Shown: positions 1 to 8,364 of the stretch, in pieces
Position numbering within the stretch: position 1 is the stretch's first letter
How the letters are laid out: every line of letters starts with the position of its first letter
Assembly: GCF_003732665.1 (NCBI RefSeq)
Contig: NZ_MOBP01000013.1
Span: forward strand, 186,001 to 250,000
DNA length: 64,000 nt
DNA from: Pseudomonas frederiksbergensis
GTDB lineage: Bacteria; Pseudomonadota; Gammaproteobacteria; Pseudomonadales; Pseudomonadaceae
Direction: 5' to 3'
Position numbers and translations under genes: made by a program
The notes under the pieces: generated by a model
Told to the model about the DNA's origin: nothing
What the model saw: the letters and a program-made list of their open reading frames with translations, nothing else
Database searches by the model: none

Positions 1-36
1 GACCCGTTTGGCCCTTGGCACGAAGAGGCCGCCTGA
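1..36 (+). CDS. C-terminal tail of an upstream gene, probably a COG0523 GTPase (partial)
   Basis: The first frame reads DPFGPWHEEAA and then TGA at 34-36. That TGA overlaps an ATG at 36-38 (TGATG), the usual translational coupling of operon neighbours. A DPF-rich acidic end is plausible for zinc-type COG0523 GTPases, which precede DUF1826 genes in pseudomonads. Only eleven residues are visible, so the family call is inference from context. Confidence 0.4.
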   Translation, partial: DPFGPWHEEAA

Positions 37-704
37 TGCTCACACTCACCCCTGTGGGCGCGGGCTTGCTCGCGAAAGCGTCCGCCCGCACACCGCGTCA
101 GCACCACGGAGCCAACCCGAAAGTCCTGACAAAAATCCTCCACGACGACGCCAATCTCGCCGTATGGCAGCGCGAACTCCCGCTGCACATCGCTGATTTC
201 GCTCGACTACTGCTGTCCCTGAACGAACCGGTCGCTGAGTCGCTATCGCTGGAAATCGCCAACGAAGACGCCGAGCCCAACCTGCGTGGATTGGCTGCAA
301 ATTACCGCGACCTCGAAGGCTACGAAGGCTTCGTCGCCGACATTTCCTGGCTGGTCAGCGCCTTCGCCTGTTTGCTCGGTGCCCGGCATGTCGGCTTGCG
401 CCTGCGGGTATTGGACAAAGCCATGTGCCCACGCTTCCATGTCGATCACGTGCCGGTGCGGCTGATCACCACCTATGCCGGGGTTGGCAGCGAGTGGCTG
501 AAGGAAGGGGCGATGGATCGTCGGCAACTGGGCAAACCGGAGGCCGAACCGCAGGCGCAGATTCAGCAAGTCCGCAGCGGCGATGTGGCGTTGCTCAAAG
601 GCGAGAAATGGCACGGCAATGAAGGTTTCGGCCTGATCCATCGCTCACCACAACCGGCGCCGGGGGAGCGTCGGTTAATTCTGACGCTCGACTGGCTGAG
701 CTAG
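36..704 (+). CDS. DUF1826 domain-containing protein
   Basis: A 222-residue soluble protein of the DUF1826 family (unknown function). The conserved middle contains DKAMCPRFHVDHVPVRL, with one Cys and two His that could bind metal, followed by LLKGEKW and IHRSP near the end. I chose the ATG at 36 because it overlaps the upstream stop; the frame is also open to the window edge. Residues 6-15 (PVGAGLLAKA) are encoded by a REP unit, so the first 30 or so residues are not the conserved N-terminus and the family part starts near 'KVLTKIL'. DUF1826 genes often sit in Zur-controlled zinc clusters, which fits the GTPases on both sides; the zinc role is inference. Confidence 0.8.
   Translation: MLTLTPVGAGLLAKASARTPRQHHGANPKVLTKILHDDANLAVWQRELPLHIADFARLLLSLNEPVAESLSLEIANEDAEPNLRGLAANYRDLEGYEGFVADISWLVSAFACLLGARHVGLRLRVLDKAMCPRFHVDHVPVRLITTYAGVGSEWLKEGAMDRRQLGKPEAEPQAQIQQVRSGDVALLKGEKWHGNEGFGLIHRSPQPAPGERRLILTLDWLS
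51..80 (+). repeat. REP unit, class A, inside the DUF1826 reading frame
   Basis: Matches the window's main REP core GGGAGCGGGCTTGCTCGCGA with one base change (GTGGGCGCGGG). It is a single unit without the mirrored partner, lying just after the start codon of the DUF1826 gene. Confidence 0.8.
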
Positions 705-1057
705 GGGTTGAGCCAGTTGCCCTGGCTCTGTGCCTCGCAAAACGGCTTCAGATACGCTGCATCGGTGGCCACGCCGTAATAGTGAATATCCTGACGGTAG
801 GGCATATTGGCGACTTGGGCGTTGCTGCACACGCCGAAGGCGCCGGTGGGGCATTGGTCGACGTATTGCACATCGACTTTCTGCCCGGGAAGGTTCGGCT
901 GGCAGAAACCGTCAGCGAAGAGCTTTTGCGGGATGTTGCGGTTCTGCTGGCAGACTTTCACGTCGAGCCGTTCCGCCGTGCTGTGGACCACACACGCCTG
1001 GGCCAACACCTCGCCCGACACCAGCGCCAACAGCAACGACAACCCCATCAACCGCAT
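701..1057 (-). CDS. small secreted cysteine-rich protein, function unknown
   Basis: 118 residues starting with a signal peptide (MRLMGLSLLLALVSGEVLA, cleavage likely before QA). The mature part has six cysteines spaced along its length, which would allow three periplasmic disulfides. A strong AGGAGG ribosome site lies just before the ATG. The gene is convergent with DUF1826 (the ends overlap by 4 bases) and starts only 27 bases from the divergent CobW-type gene. I do not recognise a named domain. Confidence 0.75.
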   Translation of the reverse strand: MRLMGLSLLLALVSGEVLAQACVVHSTAERLDVKVCQQNRNIPQKLFADGFCQPNLPGQKVDVQYVDQCPTGAFGVCSNAQVANMPYRQDIHYYGVATDAAYLKPFCEAQSQGNWLNP

Positions 1058-1084
1058 CCACTACCTCCTCAGAAAACTTCGACC

Positions 1085-2050
1085 ATGTTGCAGAACATCC
1101 CCACTCACGTCATTGCCGGTCCCTTGGGCGCCGGCAAGACCAGCCTGATCAAGCACCTGCTGGCGCAGCGGCCGGCGAACGAGCGCTGGGCGGTGCTGAT
1201 CAACGAGTTCGGCCAGATCGGCCTCGACGCCGCGCTGCTGACCCAGGACGCCGATGGTATCGCACTGGGGGAAGTGGCCGGAGGCTGTTTGTGTTGCGTC
1301 AATGGCGCGCCGTTTCAGATCGGTCTTGGGCGGTTGTTGCGTAAAGCACGGCCGGATCGGCTGTTTATCGAACCCTCCGGGCTGGGTCACCCGGCGCAGT
1401 TGCTGCGGCAATTGAGTGAGGCGCCGTGGCTTGGGGTGCTGGCGGTGCAACCGTGTGTCCTGGTGCTGGACGCACAGGCGCTGGCGGCCGGGAAGCCGTT
1501 GCCGGTGGCGCAGCAGCAAGCGTTGAACAACGCGGGTTTGTTGCTGCTCAACAAGTCGGAAAACCTTGATGACGCGGAACGTCAGCGAATCACCGAGCAG
1601 TTGCCGACACGTCCTTTTTATTGGACCCAGCAAGCGGTGATGCCACTGAGCGAATTGCCGGGGCTTGAGAAGCAAGCTGTCGCGGGTGTGGATAACTTCG
1701 TCGCGCCCAGAGGGTTGGCGCAGATGCCGGCGATCTGGACCGATACCGCGTTTCCGATTTGCTTGAGCCAGGAGCAGGAGGGCGGTTGGAGCATTGGCTG
1801 GCGCTGGCATCCGAGCCAGACATTCGACGCTGCGCTCATTGGCAAGTGGCTCGAAAGCCTTGCCTGGCGTCGCGCGAAGCTGGTTATCCACAGCACTGGT
1901 GGTTGGGTTTCGGCGAATGCGGTGGATAACTCGGTGCTGGATTGGCAGGCGAGCGAATGGCGGCAGGACTCTCGTATCGAACTGATCTTCAGTGAGCCTC
2001 AAGATGTTGAATCGCTTCAAAGAAGTCTGGCTGACTGTCGGATGGGTTGA
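1085..2050 (+). CDS. CobW/COG0523 family GTP-binding protein
   Basis: 321 residues, a G3E-class GTPase predicted to act as a metallochaperone or metal-insertase helper. Visible motifs: Walker A GPLGAGKTSL (residues about 13-22), the metal-binding CLCC within GGCLCCVNG (about 64-72), the switch motif EPSGLGHP and the base-recognition NKSE. A C-terminal CobW_C region follows. The ATG at 1085 is preferred because the Walker A motif then falls at the usual distance from the N-terminus; upstream codons in this frame overlap the divergent gene. With DUF1826 and the upstream tail it forms a probable zinc-stress cluster. Confidence 0.88.
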   Translation: MLQNIPTHVIAGPLGAGKTSLIKHLLAQRPANERWAVLINEFGQIGLDAALLTQDADGIALGEVAGGCLCCVNGAPFQIGLGRLLRKARPDRLFIEPSGLGHPAQLLRQLSEAPWLGVLAVQPCVLVLDAQALAAGKPLPVAQQQALNNAGLLLLNKSENLDDAERQRITEQLPTRPFYWTQQAVMPLSELPGLEKQAVAGVDNFVAPRGLAQMPAIWTDTAFPICLSQEQEGGWSIGWRWHPSQTFDAALIGKWLESLAWRRAKLVIHSTGGWVSANAVDNSVLDWQASEWRQDSRIELIFSEPQDVESLQRSLADCRMG

Positions 2051-2051
2051 A

Positions 2052-2136
2052 GATCAAAAGATCGCAGCCTTCGGCAGCTCCTACATTTGGAATGCAATCC
2101 TCTGTAGGAGCTGCCGAAGGCTGCGATCTTTTGATC
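2052..2136. repeat. REP doublet, class C (inverted pair)
   Basis: Two inverted copies of a unit with core GATCGCAGCCTTCGGCAGCT, about 33 bases each, separated by about 19 bases. It fills the space between the convergent CobW gene and DUF3301 gene, so its hairpin may serve as a shared 3' end. Confidence 0.88.
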
Positions 2137-2555
2137 TATGGGCGCCACTTCGTATGTTCCTGCCGCCACTGGCTCATCTCGATCACTTCACCACGGGGCT
2201 TCACCACCTCAACCACCGGCGGTGTGTCGTCAAACGGCATCGGGTAGGGCGCCAGTTCAATCTGCGCGCTGTGTGCGCCGAACTGGGTGATGGTCCCGGT
2301 ATGACGGGTTTCGCCGGTCACGGTGAATTCGAAGTTATACACACGCGCCAGACGTCGACGGCCACTGGCATCTTTGATAAAACCGATTTTTTTCAGCGCC
2401 ACGTTGCCGTCGAGCAACTCGATTTCGAGTTTGGCGCAATGCTGCTTGACCCGTTCCAGCGCGCGCTCGCGCAAACCGTGGTTATGCCACAGCCACGCGC
2501 CGCCGGTGGCCAGCAGCATTAGCACGAAGATATTTCCGAGGGTCAGCATCAACAA
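2136..2555 (-). CDS. DUF3301 domain-containing membrane-anchored protein
   Basis: 139 residues (137 if the second ATG is used). One N-terminal membrane segment (about residues 5-24, NIFVLMLLATGGAWLW) is followed by a charged cytoplasmic domain with a conserved Cys (QHCAKLEIELLDGNVALKKIGF), typical of DUF3301. Function is not known. The stop codon touches the class C REP doublet. Confidence 0.82.
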   Translation of the reverse strand: MLMLTLGNIFVLMLLATGGAWLWHNHGLRERALERVKQHCAKLEIELLDGNVALKKIGFIKDASGRRRLARVYNFEFTVTGETRHTGTITQFGAHSAQIELAPYPMPFDDTPPVVEVVKPRGEVIEMSQWRQEHTKWRP

Positions 2556-2669
2556 AGTGCTCCAACAAGATAGTGCCAGCTTAACTGTGTCGCCGGTCTG
2601 TCGTACAGGCTGTGTTTAGTCGCATACTGCGCGGCTCGAATTTCATTCGTTTTACGGAAAACTCACCGC

Positions 2670-3542
2670 ATGAAACGTACGCCCCATCTGCTCGCCATCC
2701 AGTCCCACGTGGTGTTCGGCCACGCTGGCAACAGCGCCGCGGTTTTCCCGATGCAGCGGGTCGGGGTGAATGTCTGGCCGCTCAACACCGTGCAGTTCTC
2801 CAACCACACGCAATACGGGCAATGGGCGGGTGAAATATTGCCGCCGCATCAGATTCCCGAGCTGGTGGAAGGCATCGCCGCGATCGGCGAACTGGGCAAC
2901 TGTGATGCGGTGCTGTCCGGCTACCTCGGCAGTGCGGCCCAGGGCCGGGCGATCCTCACCGGCGTGGCGCGCATCAAGTCGATCAACCCCAAGGCGCTGT
3001 ACCTGTGCGACCCGGTAATGGGCCATCCAGAGAAAGGTTGCAGTGTGCCGGCGGAGGTCAGCGACTTCCTGCTGGAAGAAGCGGCCGCCGTGGCCGACTT
3101 CATGTGTCCGAACCAGCTGGAGCTGGACAGCTTCTCGGGACGCAAACCGCAGTCGCTGTTCGATTGCCTGGCCATGGCGCGGGCGCTGCTGGCACGCGGT
3201 CCGAAAGCGGTGTTGGTCAAGCACCTGGACTATCCCGGCAAGCCTGAAGAGGTATTTGAGATGCTGTTGGTGACGGCCGAGGGCAGTTGGCACTTGCGTC
3301 GACCATTGCTGGCGTTCCCGCGTCAGCCGGTGGGCGTCGGTGACCTGACGTCCGGCCTGTTCCTGGCCCGCGTGCTGCTGGGCGACAGCTTGGTGGCGGC
3401 GTTCGAATTCACCGCTGCCGCCGTGCATGAAGTGCTGCTGGAAACCCAGGCCTGTGCCAGCTATGAGCTGGAACTGGTGCGGGCGCAGGACCGGATTGCG
3501 CATCCGCGGGTGCGGTTCGAAGCGACACCGATCAGCCTCTGA
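2670..3542 (+). CDS. pdxY: pyridoxal kinase PdxY
   Basis: 290 residues, a ribokinase-fold kinase that phosphorylates pyridoxal in the vitamin B6 salvage pathway, cytosolic. Diagnostic features are the N-terminal IQSHVVFGHAGNSAAVFPMQ, the DPVMG motif near residue 111, and GVGDLTSGLFLARVL near residue 227, which holds the anion-hole/catalytic Asp. Length equals the usual PdxY length. A single-gene unit flanked downstream by a REP doublet. Confidence 0.95.
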   Translation: MKRTPHLLAIQSHVVFGHAGNSAAVFPMQRVGVNVWPLNTVQFSNHTQYGQWAGEILPPHQIPELVEGIAAIGELGNCDAVLSGYLGSAAQGRAILTGVARIKSINPKALYLCDPVMGHPEKGCSVPAEVSDFLLEEAAAVADFMCPNQLELDSFSGRKPQSLFDCLAMARALLARGPKAVLVKHLDYPGKPEEVFEMLLVTAEGSWHLRRPLLAFPRQPVGVGDLTSGLFLARVLLGDSLVAAFEFTAAAVHEVLLETQACASYELELVRAQDRIAHPRVRFEATPISL

Positions 3543-3558
3543 GTGCTGCGTCGAGCCC

Positions 3559-3656
3559 ATTCGCGAGCAAGCCCGCTCCCACATGGGTTCTGAGGTGTGC
3601 GCACATTTTGTGCAACGCAACAGAATCCATGTGGGAGCGGGCTTGCTCGCGAAGGC
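3559..3656. repeat. REP doublet, class A
   Basis: Mirrored copies of the class A unit about 40 bases apart, between the convergent ends of pdxY and the thioesterase gene. Confidence 0.92.
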
Positions 3657-3690
3657 TATCTAAAGAACACCACCTACCAGACTAAACTGA

Positions 3691-4173
3691 TCAAGCGTCG
3701 CCCTTGATCTCCTGATAGCGCTTTTCCAGCTCCTGACGAATCTGCCGGCGCTGCTGGGCCTGGATGAAGCGGCGCTTGTCTTCGCTGTTCTGCGGTTGCA
3801 GCGGCGGGACGGGGGCCGGTTTGCGCTGGTCATCCACCGCGACCATGGTGAAGAAACAGCTATTGGTGTGGCGCACCGAGCGCTCGCGAATGTTTTCGGT
3901 CACTACCTTGATGCCCACCTCCATCGAGGTGTTGCCGGTGTAGTTGACCGACGCCAGGAAGGTCACCAGTTCGCCGACATGAATCGGCTCGCGGAAAATC
4001 ACCTGGTCCACTGACAAAGTCACCACGTAGCGGCCGGCATAACGGCTGGCGCAGGCGTAGGCCACTTCGTCGAGGTATTTGAGCAGGGTGCCGCCGTGGA
4101 CATTGCCAGAGAAGTTGGCCATGTCGGGGGTCATCAATACCGTCATCGACAGTTGGGCGTTTCCGGGTTCCAT
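3691..4173 (-). CDS. acyl-CoA thioesterase, YciA/hotdog family
   Basis: 160 residues from the ATG at 4173 (an upstream in-frame ATG at 4212 would add 13 residues with no family match). Hotdog-fold acyl-CoA hydrolase: NFSGNVHGGTLLKYLDE carries the catalytic region, followed by DQVIFREPIHVGELVTF and a C-terminal basic extension. It would cleave short- to long-chain acyl-CoA in the cytosol. A second member of the same family lies at 51489-51893. Confidence 0.9.
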   Translation of the reverse strand: MEPGNAQLSMTVLMTPDMANFSGNVHGGTLLKYLDEVAYACASRYAGRYVVTLSVDQVIFREPIHVGELVTFLASVNYTGNTSMEVGIKVVTENIRERSVRHTNSCFFTMVAVDDQRKPAPVPPLQPQNSEDKRRFIQAQQRRQIRQELEKRYQEIKGDA

Positions 4174-4375
4174 AGCGTTCTCACGGGTCAAGGCAGGATT
4201 TCGGGAGCGCACCTCTGCGGGTGCGTGGTCGGCATTTCAAAACCAACAGTTATCGGGACGCCGGGCAGGTGGCTGTCGTCACGCCGGATCGATCTGTTTC
4301 CATATATTGCACCGCCTTTCTGCCGGAAGTCGCGGTGTTACGCTCCGGGAAGTCGATTTCAAGGAGCCCCATACC

Positions 4376-6139
4376 ATGCATGCCATCAGTTTCATCCAGG
4401 ATCTGGCAGTGATCATGTTGGTCGCGGGCGTGGTGACAGTGCTCTTTCACCGGTTCAAGCAACCGGTGGTCCTCGGCTATATCGTCGCCGGTTTCATCAT
4501 CGGCCCGCACACGCCGCCGTTCGGCCTGATCCACGATGAAGAAACGATCAAGACCCTGGCTGAACTGGGGGTGATTTTCCTGATGTTCTGCCTGGGCCTG
4601 GAGTTCAGCCTGCGCAAACTATTCAAGGTCGGGGCCACGGCGTTCATCGCGGCGTTCCTGGAAATCGTGCTGATGATCTGGATCGGCTACGAAATCGGCC
4701 GCTGGTTCGACTGGAACACCATGGATTCGCTGTTCCTCGGGGCGATCCTGGCGATTTCCTCGACCACCATCATCGTCAAGGCGCTCAACGACCTGAAGAT
4801 GAAAAACGAGCGCTTCGCCCAGTTGATCTTCGGTGTGCTGATCGTCGAAGACATCCTCGGCATCGGCATTATCGCCTTGCTGTCGAGCATCGCCGTCAGC
4901 GGCACCGTCAGCTCGGGCGAAGTGTTCTCCACGGTCGGCAAACTCTCGCTGTTCATGATCGTCGCGCTGGTCATCGGCATCCTGCTGGTGCCGCGCCTGT
5001 TGGCGTACGTGGCTAAATTCGAAAGCAACGAGATGCTGTTGATCACGGTGCTGGGCCTGTGTTTCGGCTTCTGTCTGCTGGTGGTCAAGCTTGAATACAG
5101 CATGGTCCTTGGCGCCTTCCTGATTGGCGCGATCATGGCCGAATCCCGGCAGTTGTTGAAGATCGAGCGCTTGATCGAGCCAGTTCGCGACCTGTTCAGC
5201 GCAATCTTCTTCGTTGCCATCGGGCTTATGCTCGATCCGCTGATCCTGCTGCAATACGCCTGGCCCATCGCGGTGATCACCGTGGCAGTGGTGCTGGGCA
5301 AGATGTTGTCCTGCGGCCTCGGCGCCTTTATCGCCGGCAATGACGGACGCACCTCACTGCGGGTCGGGATGGGTCTTTCGCAGATTGGCGAATTCTCCTT
5401 CATCATCGCCGCGCTGGGCATGACCCTGCAGGTCACCAGCAACTTCCTCTATCCGGTGGCCGTGGCGGTATCGGTGATCACCACGCTGCTGACGCCGTAC
5501 CTGATCCGCGCCGCGGATCCACTGTCGATCAAGCTCGCAGCGGTCATGCCGCAGCGCCTGAGCCGTGTGTTGGGGATGTATGGCGAATGGTTGCGCAGCA
5601 TTCAGCCCCAAGGCGAGGGTGCGCTGCTGGCGTCGATGATCCGGCGGATTTTGTTGCAGGTCGGGGTCAATCTGGCCCTGGTGATCGCGATTTTCTTCTC
5701 GGGGGCATTTTTCGCCGAGCGTATGTCGACTTACCTGCAAGGCTGGATCAGTGACCCGAGCTGGCAGAAAGCGCTGATCTGGGGTGGGGCGTTGCTGTTA
5801 TCGCTGCCGTTCCTGATCGCGGCCTATCGCAAGCTCAAGGCGCTATCGATGCTGTTGGCGGAGATGGGTGTGAAAGCCGAAATGGCCGGTCGCCACACGC
5901 AGCGAGTGCGCCGGGTGATCTCCGAAGTGATCCCGATCCTCTCGCTGCTGGTGATTTTCCTGCTGCTGGCAGCCTTGTCGGCCAGTATTCTGCCGACCAA
6001 CAAGTTGCTGGTGCTGATTGCCGTGGTCACCGCCGCCGTAGCGGCGCTGCTCTGGCGTTGGTTCATCCGCGTGCACACGCGGATGCAGGTGGCGCTGCTG
6101 GAAACCCTGGACAACCATAAGGACGGATCCGGGCATTGA
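4376..6139 (+). CDS. monovalent cation:proton antiporter, CPA2/KefB type
   Basis: 587 residues with about 12 hydrophobic segments over residues 1-390, then a long linker and further C-terminal membrane segments near 425-455, 470-490 and 525-565. The Na+/H+-exchanger domain shows KQPVVLGYIVAGFIIGP, ISSTTIIVKAL and VEDILGIGIIALL, typical of CPA2 exchangers. It lacks the C-terminal TrkA_N/RCK domain of KefB and KefC, so it would not be gated by NAD or glutathione in the classical way. The start is fixed by AAGGAG at 4361. Expected in the inner membrane. Confidence 0.88.
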   Translation: MHAISFIQDLAVIMLVAGVVTVLFHRFKQPVVLGYIVAGFIIGPHTPPFGLIHDEETIKTLAELGVIFLMFCLGLEFSLRKLFKVGATAFIAAFLEIVLMIWIGYEIGRWFDWNTMDSLFLGAILAISSTTIIVKALNDLKMKNERFAQLIFGVLIVEDILGIGIIALLSSIAVSGTVSSGEVFSTVGKLSLFMIVALVIGILLVPRLLAYVAKFESNEMLLITVLGLCFGFCLLVVKLEYSMVLGAFLIGAIMAESRQLLKIERLIEPVRDLFSAIFFVAIGLMLDPLILLQYAWPIAVITVAVVLGKMLSCGLGAFIAGNDGRTSLRVGMGLSQIGEFSFIIAALGMTLQVTSNFLYPVAVAVSVITTLLTPYLIRAADPLSIKLAAVMPQRLSRVLGMYGEWLRSIQPQGEGALLASMIRRILLQVGVNLALVIAIFFSGAFFAERMSTYLQGWISDPSWQKALIWGGALLLSLPFLIAAYRKLKALSMLLAEMGVKAEMAGRHTQRVRRVISEVIPILSLLVIFLLLAALSASILPTNKLLVLIAVVTAAVAALLWRWFIRVHTRMQVALLETLDNHKDGSGH

Positions 6140-6160
6140 CCGGCGGGGGCGCCGGGCGGA

Positions 6161-6568
6161 TCAGCTTTCCAGCCAGACGTCCCGCGCCCAGTGCCAGACC
6201 GATTCCCAGGTTTCTTCGGCAATCAGCTCTTCTTCGGCTTGCCACAGCACCACGGTGCCGTCTTCTTCGACCAGGTAGTAGTCGTCACCGTCCTGGCAGA
6301 TGGGGATCATGCTGCGATCAACCCCTGCGTCCCAGGCGTTGGCGGCAACGTCCGGCAGGTAGGTGTGGGATTGCGGGTCGGTCACGGTGACCGGTTCCAG
6401 GCTGCCGTAGACCACATCGCTGACGGTCAGCAAAAATTCTCTGAAGACGAACGGAATGTCGATGAACAGTTGTTCTTCGATTTCCACGATCTGATCTTCG
6501 TCGGGCAATTCCAAGGGGACCGGTACTGGTTCGTTGGCTTCACGCAGTTGTTCGATGATTTCTTCCAC
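6161..6568 (-). CDS. SMI1/KNR4 (SUKH) family protein
   Basis: 135 acidic residues with the SUKH-fold pattern: an N-terminal helix, LPDEDQIVEIEEQLFIDIPFVFREFLLTVSDVVYGSLEP, then a DGDDYYLVEEDGTVVLW strand block. SUKH proteins are often immunity proteins of polymorphic toxins, but this stand-alone version is widespread in pseudomonads with no toxin beside it, so the role is open. Convergent with the antiporter gene. Confidence 0.85.
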   Translation of the reverse strand: MEEIIEQLREANEPVPVPLELPDEDQIVEIEEQLFIDIPFVFREFLLTVSDVVYGSLEPVTVTDPQSHTYLPDVAANAWDAGVDRSMIPICQDGDDYYLVEEDGTVVLWQAEEELIAEETWESVWHWARDVWLES

Positions 6569-6650
6569 GTCCGGGATCCTCTTGCTTGATGGCGCGGTTT
6601 AGTTGGGGCGGTTTATACAGTAGCTCGCTATAGATGCAACCGCGAAATAG

Positions 6651-6679
6651 AAAACCCCGGCCAAGGCCGGGGCTTTTTA
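6651..6679 (-). terminator. intrinsic terminator (bidirectional look)
   Basis: Perfect stem CCCCGGCC / GGCCGGGG with a 2-base centre, A4 on its left and T5 on its right. It lies just downstream of the Tim44-like gene on the minus strand and between it and the SUKH gene. Confidence 0.85.
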
Positions 6680-6716
6680 CAGGGATAACATTGCGACAGG
6701 TTTAACCCGCGTCGGT

Positions 6717-7586
6717 TCAGCCGTTCTGGCGGATACCGGCGACCAGCCAAGGCTGGTTCTCGCCTTGCGGACGTTCCATGTTCCAGCTTTCGCTGAACAC
6801 TTCGCCCTGGTCGAAACGGGAAGTCTTCGATACACCGCTGAAGGTCAGGGTGGCGATGGTCTTGTCCGCACGGTCATCCACGCCGTCCAGTTGTACCTGG
6901 AGGTTATCGATGTAGGTGGACTGGAAAGTGTCGCCCAGGTCGGCACGTTCGCGCTTGAGGAACTCCAGCATTTGCGGGGTCACGAACTCGGCGATCTTGT
7001 CCATTTCGTTGGCGTCCCAGTGTTGCTGCAGGGACTGGAAGTGGTTGCGCGCTGCTTCGATGAAGTTCTGTTCATTGAACCAGGCTGGAGCGTTGATCAC
7101 CGGGCGAGCGGCGGCAGGCGCTGCCGAGCCACCGAAGATCGAACCGCCGGCAGGCTTGTTCTCGAACACTTCACGCTGCATCGGCGCGCCGGCTGGAGCC
7201 AGGTGCTCCTGCTGCTTGCGACGACGAGCGGCGATGAACCGGAAGATCAGGAAGGCGATGACCGCCATGATCAGGATGTCGAAGATCTGCATGCCCTGGA
7301 AGCCGCCGCCCATGAACATGGAGGCCAGCAGGCCACCAGCCGCGATACCGGCCAGAGGGCCGAGCCAGCGCGAAGCACCGCCGGCCTTGGCCGCAGCGCC
7401 AGCGGCACCGGCCGCACCCGCGGTGGCAGCAGCGCCGCCCGCAGCAGAAGAAGGGGCCATTTGGCTGGTCTGGTGGGTCGGCGCCGCGCCGGCGCTTTTG
7501 CCGCCGCCAAAGCGCTTGGCGTTGGCGTCCAGGCTCATCGTCAGGCCGATGCACAACGCCATGGCGATGCTAAGAAAACGTTTCAT
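6717..7586 (-). CDS. Tim44-like domain membrane protein
   Basis: 289 residues from the ATG at 7586 (a second ATG lies 15 bases upstream). Signal peptide MKRFLSIAMALCIGLTMSLDANA, a Gly/Ala/Ser-rich linker (about 25-75), two hydrophobic segments (about 80-95 and 98-113, the latter IFDILIMAVIAFLIFRFIA), then a C-terminal Tim44-like domain from about 160 (WFNEQNFIEAARNHFQSLQQHWDANEMDKIAEFVTPQMLEFLK). Bacterial members are inner-membrane proteins without a settled role. The intrinsic terminator at 6651-6679 follows it. Confidence 0.85.
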   Translation of the reverse strand: MKRFLSIAMALCIGLTMSLDANAKRFGGGKSAGAAPTHQTSQMAPSSAAGGAAATAGAAGAAGAAAKAGGASRWLGPLAGIAAGGLLASMFMGGGFQGMQIFDILIMAVIAFLIFRFIAARRRKQQEHLAPAGAPMQREVFENKPAGGSIFGGSAAPAAARPVINAPAWFNEQNFIEAARNHFQSLQQHWDANEMDKIAEFVTPQMLEFLKRERADLGDTFQSTYIDNLQVQLDGVDDRADKTIATLTFSGVSKTSRFDQGEVFSESWNMERPQGENQPWLVAGIRQNG

Positions 7587-7763
7587 AAGGGGAATTCCCA
7601 TTTGTGGATTGCACGCGGGCCATGTTGCACAGCTGAAGTGCCACTGGCTAGCGGTAGAGTGTTTCGGGCTTTTGCCTGACAGGTTGCGTTCAGCTAGTCG
7701 GGGGCAATAAGGCCTTTTACTTTTGTCTGTAGGAAGAGTGGACAGGCTCGGCGGGAAATTTAC

Positions 7764-8204
7764 TCAGCGTCGCAGGGCCAGCATGACCACGCCTGCGGTG
7801 ATCAGACCGATTCCACCCCATTGGCGCAGGTCGAGTTTTTCGCCCAGCAGGATCACGCCCAGCACCGCCACCAGCACCACGCTGAGTTTGTCGACGGGAG
7901 CGACCAACGAGGCCGGCCCGACTTTCAGTGCGCGGAAGTAGCAAATCCATGAAGCACCGGTCGCCAGGCCAGACAGCAGCAGGAACAGGTAGCTCTTGGC
8001 CGAGATTGATCCTAATGACTGATATTGGCCCGTCGCGTACAAAATCAAGGCCAGGCTGACCAGCACCACTATCGTGCGCAGGAGGGTGGCGAAGTCGGAA
8101 TTGACGTTTTCGATGCCGATCTTCGCGAAAATGGCGGTCATGGCCGCGAATACCGCCGATAGCAGGGCCCAGAATGTCCAGGAGGAAAAGAAGCCTGAGC
8201 CCAT
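7764..8204 (-). CDS. EamA-family drug/metabolite transporter, single-domain
   Basis: 146 residues with five hydrophobic segments and one EamA domain (ends LRQWGGIGLITAGVVMLALRR). This is half the size of ordinary 10-TM EamA permeases, as expected for members that dimerise in the inner membrane. Substrate cannot be read from sequence. Confidence 0.85.
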   Translation of the reverse strand: MGSGFFSSWTFWALLSAVFAAMTAIFAKIGIENVNSDFATLLRTIVVLVSLALILYATGQYQSLGSISAKSYLFLLLSGLATGASWICYFRALKVGPASLVAPVDKLSVVLVAVLGVILLGEKLDLRQWGGIGLITAGVVMLALRR

Positions 8205-8251
8205 GTTTGCGCCTTATCAGTTCAACCTTCTGAGTGGGGATAAACACCAAA

Positions 8252-8345
8252 CCCTGTGGGAGCTGGCTTGCTCGCGAAAGCGGTGGATCAGCCAACAGCT
8301 CTGTTGAATTGAAAACCGCATTCGCGAGCAAGCCCGCTCCCACAG
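8252..8345. repeat. REP doublet, class A
   Basis: Mirrored units between the end of uvrD and the start of the EamA gene, both on the minus strand. The left unit has one substitution (GGAGCTGGCTTG). Confidence 0.9.
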
Positions 8346-8364
8346 AAAAGCTACCAAGTAGCTT

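Noticed and set aside
4205..4226. Small hairpin CGCACC-TCTGCG-GGTGCG before the antiporter gene
   Set aside because: Short, with no T-run and no relation to a start site; I could not assign a role above chance.
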